From contig JAJEKV010000139.1 in NCBI GenBank assembly GCA_021234155.1, forward strand, positions 766,809 to 830,808: 64,000 nt of DNA, written 5' to 3'. This DNA comes from Isoetes taiwanensis (lineage: Eukaryota > Streptophyta > Lycopodiopsida > Isoetales > Isoetaceae). The notes under the pieces are model-generated. The model was not told where the DNA came from and did not search any database. It worked only from the letters and a program-made list of their open reading frames with translations. A program made the translations under genes and the position numbers. Shown here one piece after another: positions 23,800-34,439 of this stretch. The number at the start of each line of letters is the position of its first letter. Position 1 is the stretch's first letter.

Positions 23800-25400
23800 T
23801 CATCGACATGCTATCTTCATCGATAAAACCTCGGGCAAGTTTTCTAGAATCTTTTCCTCATCTGATTGGTCTAGCCCGTAAAACAGCTCGAAAGCACCTT
23901 TCTTGATCTCACGCATGGGAACTCGAATAGCACAAATTTGAGTAGAGAATACAAGTGACTTTGGCTCGCTTGTCAACAACTCATACATCACCTTTGACCG
24001 AGGCTTCTTTCTATAGTAAATGCCCTCCACAACGGTTTCACCTCTCATAAACAAGTTTCCGCTTAGCTTGAAGTCATTTTCAACTTCAAAATTTGGCTTG
24101 GTGCATAGCAACATCCAAAATACGTAATCCTTCTCATTCCCTTTAGGTGCGAAAATCGCAAAAGTCGTCTCCTTCTCTAAGTGCTTACGCAAAGTACATT
24201 TGCCAAGGTTGAGTATAGTGGCCGGTAGACTTTATGGGTCTCTTCCACATCCGCATGAACATTGGAGGATGGTTCAACGACTACAAGGTTCCATTCATCT
24301 ACATACAATTTGTTCTCACACATGTCCCATTTTCCATCCAAACAATTGCTGCAAAAACATGATAGCTTTCGGTATGTAGTCGTGTTGGATTTCCCCGTGT
24401 TGAATCCATGGACCTAATGAATTTGCCTGGTTTTACGAATTGTCTCTCGCACCCCAAGCCTTTTTCCCCGTTGATATCCTCGTGTTTTATTTCCCGTAAG
24501 TATCTCCTAACTTTTCTTCCATTTTCACCACTTTCGGATGTACCACATTGAAATTGTTTCTCCGCAATTTTCACCACATCATGGGCATTATCTAGTTTAA
24601 TGTCGATGTTTAAGCCGTAGACCCTCGTGATCCATCTTTTTTCAATTCTACTGCCTTCCCATCATGTTCACCTTTTCCATGGTTTGATCCAAAGAAGTTC
24701 CACATCATGTTGACCTCTCAGATCACAACCGTACCTTCAACAAAATAAAATGATCCGTTGCTTTGAATTGTGATGCAAAGATCATCCGAAAATACATAGT
24801 GCCGCTTTGGGGACATTGCCTTTCTCGCTTTAAGTACTCAAAATGTTTCATAAAACAATGTTGAACAAAAAGTGTGTCATGTTCCCTATCATTCGACACA
24901 TAGTAGTGTGTTTCCTTCTCAATGGTGTCTGTCTGGGATCAACCTCGATAGGTTATTTGAACAAATATAGTTATCTCGGGTTGTTGACCCAAATAAGATG
25001 GACCAACTTCATTCTCGCTCCTTGAAAGTATAATTCTCTCGAAGTCAACCACGGATAGATAAGCATCTCCGTGCAAGTTATCAAGGAGTTCTTTGTAATG
25101 GCCCCGCCGCCACTTATATCCGGTTGTGTAAAGAAAATTTTGGAAGCTTCTCCAACATTTTGTTCACCAAAAGAAGACTTGCGCTTCATTGTGTTGGTGA
25201 ACGAGCTTAGACTTCTTTTGCTTAGTCTAGGTATTCCCACTTCACCATGCCATTTGTCACTAGATTGTTCATGTGGGCGGATAGGGAACTTCTTAATCCC
25301 ACACTCTTTACACTCACCCGCAATGCATTCCCTCTTATGGTAAAGTTGGAAGCTAGTTTTCTCACATAAAATTCCCCCGCCACGGACTTCTTGTGCTACT
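23800..25400 (-). pseudogene. Transposase-like gene remnant of element I
   Basis: Minus-strand pieces run right to left. At 25360-24971 there is a zinc-ribbon-like CKECGIKKFPIRPHEQ followed by DKWHGEVGIPRLSKRSLSSF. At about 24810-24690 are HYVFSDDLCITIQS and NMMWNFFGSNHGKGEHDGKA. At 24580-24300 are NAHDVVKIAEKQFQ and KPGKFIRSMDSTR. At 24192-23800 are DYVFWMLLCTKPNFEVE, RGETVVEGIYY and EPKSLVFSTQICAIRVPM. I know the FFGS-HGKGEHDG word and the preceding Cys/His segment from transposase-like proteins with many copies in plant and animal genomes, but I cannot name the superfamily. The last piece resembles BAH-like chromatin-reader segments only loosely. Several stops and frame changes show decay. 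Confidence 0.45.
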
Positions 25401-25689
25401 TATTTTGTATTCAGACGCCTCAGATTCACCATATATATGTTCCGACCAAGCAAAGTCGACAAGTGCACCGCAGCTTTTTTGGGTGCTTAGTTCTCATACT
25501 ATTGAAGCCATCTATTAGCATCGCATTCTAACATGGTATGTACAAAGCAAAGAACTATTGAAGTCCTTTAATTTTACAACAAACCATGGTCAGCTTTTTC
25601 AAACATCCTCTGCTTGATCATAACACTAGGATGTTCCGCCTTGAATTTCCCCCAACAATTGCAAATCGCAAGGAAGATAACAAGGTGAT

Positions 25690-26360
25690 CAAAGATATTT
25701 ATTGCACACTACATTTTCCACCACACTAGGCACCACATAGCATATATTACGGATATTCATCTTACACCTCCTTATTCACCACACTAGGCACCACAAAGCA
25801 TATATTACATAATTTATTGTACACCATATTTTTCACCACACCAGGCACCACATAGCATATATTACGTACATTCATCTTACACCTCGTTATTCACCACACT
25901 AGGCACCACATAGAATATATTACAAAGATTTATTTTACACCATATTTTTCACCACACTAGGCACCACACCGGCACCACACCATGTTATTCACCACACTAG
26001 GGACCACATAGCATATATTACAAAGATTTATTTTACACCATGTTATTCACCACACTAGGCACCACAAAGCGTATATTTAGAGCATTTATTTTACACCATA
26101 TTTTTTCACCACACTAGGCACCACATAGCATATATTACAAAGATGTATTTTACACCATGTTATTCACCACACTAGGCACCACAAAGCATATATTGACAAA
26201 GATTTATTTCACACCACGTGGCCTCACCACACTAGGCAAAGACATATCATATATCACAAAGATTAATAGGCACCACACACCACAAGCAATCATTAACCAC
26301 AAAGAACCACATATCACAAGCAATCACTAACCACATACCACATTAACAATAAAAATGTGG
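25690..26360. repeat. CACCACACTAGGCACCAC array, right subterminal (element I)
   Basis: About a dozen irregular copies of a 50-100-base phrase built from CACCACACTAGGCACCAC, AAGCATATATTAC and TTATTTTACACCAT. The core is the complement of TGTGGTG, so the orientation is opposite to the left-end clusters. No gene is present. Confidence 0.9.
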
Positions 26361-26399
26361 TGAAGATGAAGAAATGAAATAACCCGGTGATTCTTCCAG

Positions 26400-27380
26400 A
26401 TAGTGAGTGGCATGATCCTCTCTTACATTTCGCTCCAATCTTCCTCAACTTAACATCCTTTGCATTTGAGAGACCCTACTGCTTTTGGGTCCAAAATTGC
26501 GCACAAGTTCTATGACGAATTGGGAATTGCATCTGCTTCTTCTAACTCTTTTGTACAAAACCCATTTCCCCCTTTGCAATCTATCTCTTCCCTCTTCAAT
26601 TTTGCTTTGGTAAGATTCCTAGGATGAACACCCAGCAGCTTTACCAAAACCCCGAAAGCACGGCAGGATTAGCACTTTCGGTATTAATGCTTTCTCTTAC
26701 GGCCATAGCAAGGCAACTACTCTTGGTCAAGCTAAACCGTCATTGCTGTTAGACTTCTTCACAAGTTGAATGGAAGCCCCGAGGTTGTCGACCACAATGC
26801 TCTTGGCTTGCAAAATCTTTCAGCTCTTCGCCAAGTACGTGTCCATTGTGTCATCCTGCGCAGAAAATCTAGTAAAACCTCTTTCTTATCGCGTTAGACA
26901 AGCCTTTAGTGGTGCTATGAAATGAAGATAACAATTTTAATACCATCCGACGCCTAGTAGAGGCCGCTCGTGGATCCTCCCTCTCGCCGATGCAATGTTT
27001 GCTAATTCTTCTTTAGCTTCCCTTTGTCTTTTCCTTTGGCGCCTTTTATGATCCCGTTCTTGTTCCGAGTTCTCTTTCTCTTACCTCGGTTCGGTTTGAG
27101 ATTTTAGGCGATTTGCTTCCAAATTAAATGATTGAAGGTATGAACCGGATTGATCCACAACCGATTAAGCGCCATAGCCGTGTATGCTTCCGGAAAGGCG
27201 CTGGTGGGTCGTGGGTTTAGAAATCGGTTCGGTGGAGATTGGAATGGGACGAGTGGCGTAGGAAATTGGAATGGGACGGGTGGCGTAGGAATCGGGTTGT
27301 TGCAGTTCAAGAAATGATTGAATCCGGGCAGTACATGCACTAGGCACCAAACAAACATTTAAAATCGCACCACAAATTTG
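26400..27380. other. Right inner part of element I, unassigned
   Basis: Non-repetitive DNA between the array and the right terminus. A minus-strand segment at 27358-27104 contains near-repeated Pro/Ile phrases (ATRPIPI), from a local ~24-base duplication of GGAATGGGACGGGTGGCGTA near 27240-27290. No recognised gene. Confidence 0.35.
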
Positions 27381-27424
27381 ATATCTCCCACCACATTTTT
27401 AGGGGGGATGGGGGACACCTGTGG

Positions 27425-27444
27425 TGTTCCACTACAACATGCTT
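27425..27444 (-). repeat. Right terminal inverted repeat core of element I
   Basis: Exact reverse complement of 12390-12409. TAT follows at 27451-27453 after TTCACCC; the left end shows GGGGCAT preceded by TAT. Confidence 0.8.
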
Positions 27445-27478
27445 TCACCCTATGGTGACTTTTTTTCTTACGTGACCC

Positions 27479-28658
27479 AATATGTAGCATAATAACAGGG
27501 GGTTTTCTTTGTGTTTTTGTACGCTTTTCACTAAGGTTTTCCTATGATTTCATGATGTATTCAAATGGATGTACTAATGCGTACATCTAGAGTGCACCAT
27601 TTCTGAGCCATTGATTTTAGTCTTTTTTTTTTTCCAATGGTCAACAACCAATGGCTCACAACAAAAGCCCTTTTTTGTGCGTGTGGTGCATAATGGTCAA
27701 CAACCAATGGCTCACAACAAAAGCCCTTTTTTTGTGCGTGTGGTGCATAATGGTCAACAACCAATGGCACACAACAAAAGCCCTCTTTTTGTGTGTGTGG
27801 TGCATAATGGGCACATGAAGGGCTTGAAGGGCGCATGTAGTGCGGTTTCCCCACGCAACACATTTCTTATCATAACTTTTGATCCGTAGCTCGCTTGAGA
27901 TGATTTTTATTGCGGGGGAAAGCTCTCTCCTCCCAGATCGCTTTGATAGTGTATGATATGGATATGTTTGGTTAAGTTATCTATTCTACAAAAGCAATTT
28001 TCCAGACGGGTTTAGTAGGCTTTCACATCCTACCAGCTGATTAACACAGGATTGCGCTATTGGATATTGTTTTATGGCTCATTCCGAATGAAGCTTGCAA
28101 AAAATTACCATGCATTTTTAGATTTTGAGGCTTCTAGATCCTTGTGCTAACAAGCAGAAAAGTTTCCCACTTTGGTTTCTCACCACAAAAATCCATGGAG
28201 GCCAAAGGCTGCTGTTAAATTCCAGTTGAAAAATGTTTGTGTATGGGTGTTGCAAACTTTATGACTTTCATGGGATCAATCTGCTCTATCTTTATGGTAA
28301 CTTTTACTTATGTTCTATTTGTTTTATTGTGATGAAATTCAAAAGATACAGGTGATGAAAGCCTCAAATGAATTCTAGTTTTTTTCTGGTTTGAATTCTA
28401 AATTTTTTGTCACACCAGGGGGGGTGTGACGTCTCTAAGGCCCCGAAGGCGCCAAAAAATTTTTTTTTTTGCAAAACAAACCATTAACATCTAACATATA
28501 AAAATTAAATCTCCCAACACATAACAACCATTGACATTAACAACCAACACATAACTACCATTGACATTAATTACACAACTATTGGGTCCAACACATTTAA
28601 ATTAAAATCCCCCTTAAACCCCCTTTGGTTTGGGTGCATATTCACACGGGGGGGTGAC
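27479..28658. repeat. 1.2-kb unclassified interspersed repeat, copy B
   Basis: Matches 7996-9193 along its whole length with scattered substitutions and small indels. Examples are GGCCCCGAAGGCGCC in place of the intact palindrome of copy A, and loss of one of the short tandem repeats near 28515-28570. It has three ~57-base internal units (27640-27805). It lies about 25 bases outside the right terminus of element I. Confidence 0.9.
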
Positions 28659-28867
28659 GTAGGGGGGGTGACGTAGGGAAGACATGGGTGGGTGCAAGTC
28701 CCACTAACCCATCCTCATCTACAATCTATCCCAAGGACACATGCCTATCTGAATTTGAATCATCACAAAACGTCATTTCCATAAAAGGTACCCCTAAAAT
28801 AGGGCCATATTTATACGATGACTTTATCTACGCCCGATCAGGGTTATCCTTCCAAGAATATGAAACT

Positions 28868-28883
28868 ATATTTAGTTTCAATG
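28868..28883 (+). repeat. Target-site duplication of L1-type LINE (left copy)
   Basis: ATATTTAGTTTCAATG, identical to 31097-31112. It is followed at once by the poly(T) that is the complement of the LINE poly(A) tail. Confidence 0.92.
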
Positions 28884-31096
28884 GTTTTTTTTTTTTTTTT
28901 GAAGGACTTGAGCCTTTATTATCCAGAGAAAGTTACAGAGTACAATGGGGACTAATAACTCAGTGGAGAGAATGTCCACCAGAGCAAAACCACCCCACTC
29001 AAATACAACATCTAAACAATATGAAGAGCAAGCAAAAACTCATAAGTAAGTATGAATCTGAAGATAGTGCTCCCAAATACGGCTCTTCACCTCATTAGCA
29101 ATTGATGAGCACCTGAATGCTTTGACAATTCGTTGTTGGGCATCAAGAAGGAACTGTGCATCTGAACAAGCAAGACCTTTGAATATGAGAAGATTCCTTC
29201 TTTTCCAAATGGACCGATGATCCATGCGAAGCCAAATGAAACGCCCTTTTGCCAAATTATCCCAACTACTTGATAAACCGCTAATAACACCTCGCGGCTA
29301 TTCAAGTTGCAATGGAAGAGGCCTTGAAGCCACAACCAAGCATGTCTTACATGTCTACATAGGAAGAAGCAATGCTCAATTGTCTCGCCCCTCTGTGGCA
29401 CATAAGGGACAAAGTGCACACACCTCCGGGCCGAAATCGTGGCACCGTAATATTAACGCTGCACAACGATGAGTGACTTGCCACCATAAAATGATACTTT
29501 GGGATGAAGTAATTTATCCCATACCCATTTCCATACCCTTTTCTCACCGATCCCCCTCGGAATGACCAAAGGCCACTTGGACGAAGGAGGCAAGACGTCA
29601 GCATCAAGCAAGACCTTGTACATAGAATTCACCAACTTATCTGCTTTGACATGCTCATGAACTACCCACGGCTGGGGGCTGGGAATTGAAGACACCTTCT
29701 GCCAAATAGCTCGATCCCACCTTAAAAGGAGGAACTTAGCTCTAAACTCCTCCCATGTTAGCAACTGCCTTTGATTATTATACCAATCAGATATCATATG
29801 CACACTGCTGCTCTCCATTGACGCTGCGTCAATGGGTGGACTGAAGCAACCAGAGGACCACCATCTAATGGAATCCACCAACAACTTGCGTCCATATTAG
29901 TGTGCGCAAGATCGCGGAAAATGAAACAGATTGTACAGTCTCTCCTGCGCAACTAGCAATCCTCTAAGAAATGGGGATGCATTAGGGTATGCCGTCAGTG
30001 GATAGAACAGAGCCCAGGGGAAAAGTGGCCTAAGAGACCGAGACCCAAAAGAAATGCACATTTGCAAAGACTGATAAACAAGGCGGGAACCCGGGGACTC
30101 ATCCACATTATTCAAAATTCTCCAAATAAACATAGAAATCATCACCTTGCTCTGCAAAAGAAAATTGATCATTCCAAGGCCGCCAAAATGCTTTGGCAAC
30201 ATGCACTTTTCCCAACTGACTTTGACAGCAGCACTCTTGTCTGTTCCCCCCCAGATGAAATTCCTGACAATCCTGACGAGAAGTTGTATCTTTGACTGTG
30301 GAGCCAACATGAACAAAGCCATATACACATGGGTGCTGCCTAAAACTGACTTAGCCACAACAATTCGTCCTGCTATGGAAAGCTTCCCTGTGGACCACCA
30401 AAAAAGGTGCTTTTCCAAGCCCTTAATCACTGCCTCCCACGCATCTCGATATGAACACCTACAGGGATACCGAGAAGTTTGGTTGCTTTACCATGGGGAA
30501 GGATCTTCCATGGAAAGGTAGCTACACATGGTGGAACTGGAGAGTCCAATGCCCATAGTGCTGTACACTTCTGCCAACCCACAAAAATACCAGATGCTAG
30601 GGAAAAGAAATCCAACAAGGAAATGGCATTCTGCAAATTTTGCTCATCTGTCCTCAGAAAAAGGAAAAGTGCCATCCGCATATTGATTACAGATCTCCCG
30701 CGACCCATTGTTCGTAGGAAGTCCATGCAAGATTCCCTCCTGTGCGGCAAGAGAGAAGACCTGGGCAAGGACCTCAGCCACAACTGTAAATAACAATGGA
30801 GCTAAAGGGCAGCCCTGACAGATGCCACGACCCACCTGAAAGAATGCTGAGGGTTCCCCTTGGAAAAGAACAGAAGAGCGAGCAGAATAATGAAGCCTCA
30901 TGACATCAGCTGTGAATTGTGCACCAAAACCAAAGCGTAAGAGACATTTCTCTAAGAAGGCCCAATCAACATTGTCATATGATTTTGCAAAGTCCAGTTT
31001 CAAATATACAATTTCATGGCCCTGAAGTCGAGCCCAATAAATACCTTCATAGGCAGCAGCTACATTGTTTAATATGCATCATCGTGGCATTGTTTA
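28884..31096 (-). mobile_element. 5'-truncated L1-type LINE, 2.2 kb
   Basis: Minus-strand ORF2 pieces run from the RT core to the C-terminus. At 31003-30644: KLDFAKSYDNVDWAFLEKCL, QGCPLAPLLFTVVAEVL and QYADGTFPF, where the catalytic FADD/YADD-type box reads YADG. At 30430-29897: the post-RT segment with VVAKSVLGSTHVYMALFML and IVRNFIWGGTDKS. At 29419-29087: the zf-RVT region with ETIEHCFFLCRHVRHAWLW. The poly(A) tail appears as T-run 28884-28898. Perfect 16-bp target duplications flank the body, so both insertion ends are known and the 5' part was lost at insertion. Frameshifts show it is dead. The same family recurs at 45.04-47.06 kb. Confidence 0.93.
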
Positions 31097-31112
31097 ATAT
31101 TTAGTTTCAATG
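31097..31112 (+). repeat. Target-site duplication of L1-type LINE (right copy)
   Basis: Second copy of ATATTTAGTTTCAATG. Removing the LINE and one copy joins 28883 to 31113 and restores a continuous GAAACTA-motif-rich sequence. Confidence 0.92.
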
Positions 31113-33900
31113 TGGAAACTACACCATAGTTTCACTAGAAACTATATCCAGTTTCATTTCAAACCTGTCTTTTTCATTCACCTTATAATTTCAATCTTGC
31201 CCATCTGCGCTTCCATATTCGCCAGTAAATCTTTTGCTTGTAAACAAATCCGGTAGCATTTAATGCATAAAATTCTTAAGCATTCTTCTCCCATTTCTAA
31301 AATTTCAGCATTTTTCAACACAACATTCAATTCTGAAAGGGATTTGGAGACGCTGGAGTGTTCTTCTATACAAGAGTACTTCTTGATAATTTCTTCATGG
31401 TATTTCGTGTGATTTCATATCTATAAGAATGGAATATATGTTTCTTTCTATTGATTCAGAAACTACCTTCAAATCTTCCCAACGATGGTGTTTCTTGCCC
31501 TGTTGCTGACCTTGCTCAGGCCCTGCATTTTGCACATGCTGTGCCATCGCCCCAGATTTCTTGGTATAGTTGATTTAGCTTCGGATTAGGATCTAAAAGA
31601 ATGGGATAGGCATACCCAGTTGCTGAAGGAGACAGAAGAATAAGGGTTTATGCAAAGAGACCAAGTATCGAGCATGATAGTTGTGAGGAGGTGGTTCTTA
31701 AATCTGATGCCACAGCTTTGGTGGATTTTTAGGCAGATTAGTGAAAACAAGATCTAACTCGATGCAGTCTGTCGTCGGATTGTACCATCCCTCCTGTCTA
31801 CGTTGCGGAAATTTTTGGTTGCTAGGTATTCCGGGTGCCTGTAACCGAGCCTCTTTAAATTACATATTAAAACTTTAATGCATAAGCAAATTTAAGGTAG
31901 ACGACACAAGGGTTGCAATTTGGGTGCAAAAACATTCTAGCATGTTTTTTGCCATTTCCCATTCCCAATATTCTCTGAGCACCCACGACACAGGTAACTA
32001 CATAAGTTATACATTAAACAAATGCTTCAAAACAATTGCTTCAAAATACGATGACTTTAATTCAGAGAACTTGGAACCATACCTTATTACACCTTTGTTG
32101 TCCCTATGAACCTCAACAAAATCATTTAGCTGGTTGAGGTATTTCCAACTCATTTGCCTACCTTCTTGGCCTATGCTCTAGAACATCTTGGAAACCTTAT
32201 ACAGTTTCCGTATTCAAATTCAAAATGTTGGCATGTTCGTTACGCTAAGAAGATGCCATTTATTGCACTTTTGTCATATTATCTTACACGTGTGCCACAG
32301 ATCTTACATGTGTGTAGACTCATGTATTTTATTTTTAAAACGGTAACCGTATAATGTTTCCTTCTGAATTAGAAATGGATCTTACGCGTGTGTAGACTCA
32401 TATATTTTATTTTTAAAATGGTAGCCGTATAAAGCTTCCTTCCGAATTGGAAATTATATACAGTTTTCAATAAAGGAAACCTAATGTAGAATCCAGGGAA
32501 CCCTAATGTAGTTTCAAGGGAAACTTAATCTAATTTCAAGAAAACTACATTAGGCTTTCATTGAAACTAAAGGGAACTTTGCCGTTTCTCTTTGCCACAT
32601 CACCGTCTAGCCAAGCAAAATGTCGGAACCTGTTTCGGCGAGATATCCTTGATTTCCAGAAATTAGCCGATAGGTTGAGCCTCAACCGGCATTTACTAGC
32701 CTGTCAGAACAAAAGTTTAAAAAAATTAAAAAACCAGAGCTGTAGCCACTCATCTTTTGTACTACTGTAGCAGCAACAAATGTAAATCAAACGAATCGCC
32801 ACCCATCCCATTGATCCTCTGCTGCAAAAATTTAATGCAAACAAAAAGGAGGGAAAAAAAAGCTTTTCTTTCTTCCTGTATCTCTGTAACTGTGGTGCGG
32901 CTCTGCTCTGCTGTGGCATGGTTCATTCTGCGGTATGACTCAGACTCAGACTTAGACTCGCATAATCGCACAATCATTCAATCGGACTTCGGAACTTCAA
33001 TAAGTAGGGTCATGTGGCGGATAACCGGTTCACTTACGCTCCATTTGTTGTTTTCTTTTGTTGTTCTAACTTCTAAATCGATCTGATCAACCCAAGCATA
33101 TGCATTGAATGATTTACAGAGCATGAATATACCACTGTCGCATACCAAAATCCAAGCGCCAAATCGATCTAATTAATCCAAGCACAAGCACTGTTGCGAA
33201 TCTTCTTCAAAATTGGATACAGACTGTTTCAAGGGCAAAAAGGCCAAAAATCAGGCCCCTTCACGGCAAGAAGCCCACCAAATTCGAACTTCAGTAGGCT
33301 AAAGAATTATGAAAATGGAAATGGAGATACGAAATTAAGACAACACAGACAGACAGGTCGCCCAACAAGCTTCATGGGTCTTGCTTTAAGCTGCAACTCC
33401 AGTTCCAGTACATTGACAGTCTTCCTATTATTGTCTTTGTCTCAAAAGGTAATCCTTCGGCCCTCCCGCTGTTTTTTTTTTTAATCCCTTTTTTTGTATT
33501 TTCTCTTGCAAATATTTAAATGAAACCACTGTTACTGCACTCTTAAAATTTCTATAACCCATTGAAAATACAGATAACGATTAAATATGTTCCCATCTTT
33601 TTTGAAGTCATCCACATCTGTGGTGTGTCAATTTATTATCATTGTTGTGCTAGGTTCCAATCCAATAAGCCTATCTACTTCTAAATAATTTATTCTGGCT
33701 CACTTTCTCCCTTTTTTCTATGTTAATGCTTGCTTTCTAACATCAAATAATTTACTCTCTTTATTATATCTTATTGTTTGCTTTCTTACCTGAAATAATT
33801 TTTTCCTTTCCAAACTTATTCTTATCTAAATCGGTATCGTTATTGCATGTACTTGATTTCTTCTAATTTATTTTTCTTGATATTATAGGTTTAGTTTGCT
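31113..33900. other. AT-rich intergenic DNA with local duplications
   Basis: No gene recognised. GTTTC/GAAAC words cluster at 31100-31180 (AAACTACACCATAGTTTCAC) and at 32460-32575 (AATGTAGTTTCAAGGGAAAC, then the inverse CTACATTAGGCTTTCATTG). A 78-base tandem duplication lies at 32301-32455. Several short frames lack family signatures. Confidence 0.5.
32301..32455. repeat. Tandem duplication, 78-base unit
   Basis: Copies start at 32301 (ATCTTACATGTGTGTAGACT) and 32379 (ATCTTACGCGTGTGTAGACT) and share GTAGACTCAT, ATTTTATTTTTAAAA and CGTATAA in the same order. Confidence 0.88.
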
Positions 33901-33928
33901 TTCAAACTAGTTATACGTATTATCAAAG

Positions 33929-34396
33929 ATGGCAAGAAAAACAGGCAAAGCCTCTTTCGCGATGCCCGGATTTATAAGACCAGAATTAGCAAGTCCTTCA
34001 AGCGCAAGTAAAGCTTTTGATAATGAATTTGAAGAGCATACAAAAGAGCTAGCAGGAGAGATGTCAAGAGTAAACCAAGCAAAAAAAAATTCCAAGAAGA
34101 TTGGTTGGAAAATTTTCTTTGGTTGGAAGAAGACCTTGAACAAGGTCTTCTTTGGTGTACTTATTGTGAGGAAGATCGTCATTGCAATGGACCAAGAGAA
34201 GGATGGGCTCGAACGATGCACGCAAAAAAAAGAAGTCTAATGTGGAGGCTTCAATTGAGAAGATATTTAAGTGCACTTATTTTATAGCAAAAGAGGACGT
34301 GGCTTTCATGAAACTAGCAAACCTTTTGGAGCTTTTGAGGGAATGTGGAGTGGAAGACCTTCCTAGCATGTATAATCATTCATATATAAAGCAGTG
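33929..34396 (+). pseudogene. hAT transposase N-terminal region (TTF-type zinc finger)
   Basis: From ATG 33929 the reading gives a linker (FIRPELASPSSASKAFDNEF). After a +1 frame change it gives DWLENFLWLEEDLEQGLLWC, with C-x2-C...H-C (CTYCEEDRHC) typical of the TTF-type zinc finger of ZMYM6-like hAT transposases. After another shift it reads FIAKEDVAFMKLANLLELLR, the segment that normally precedes the catalytic core. It stops at 34396. It should join the core now starting near 37.65 kb. The zinc finger would bind element termini. Confidence 0.65.
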
Positions 34397-34439
34397 ACAA
34401 TTTTCCAAACTTTTCCTATTTATTTGATGCTATTTATTT

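Larger units (their letters stand above)
12380..27453. mobile_element. Candidate 15-kb terminal-inverted-repeat DNA transposon (element I)
   Basis: A perfect 20-bp inverted repeat, AAGCATGTTGTAGTGGAACA, lies at 12390-12409 and, inverted, at 27425-27444. Similarity continues inward less exactly (GTGGTGGGA at 12449-12457 and its complement at 27386-27394). It continues outward to GGGG/GGGT flanked by TAT on both sides (12380-12382 and 27451-27453), a possible 3-bp target duplication. TGTGGTG motifs are dense near both ends, on the + strand at the left (13.6-14.0 kb) and on the - strand at the right (25.7-26.4 kb), as expected for inverted subterminal repeats. Inside are an FCP1-like phosphatase remnant (+) and a transposase-like remnant (-). 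The superfamily is unassigned. Confidence 0.6.

Noticed and set aside
25690-26360. CRISPR-like array of CACCACACTAGGCACCAC
   Set aside because: Units are irregular in length, spacers are themselves repeated (AAGCATATATTAC), and the DNA is eukaryotic.
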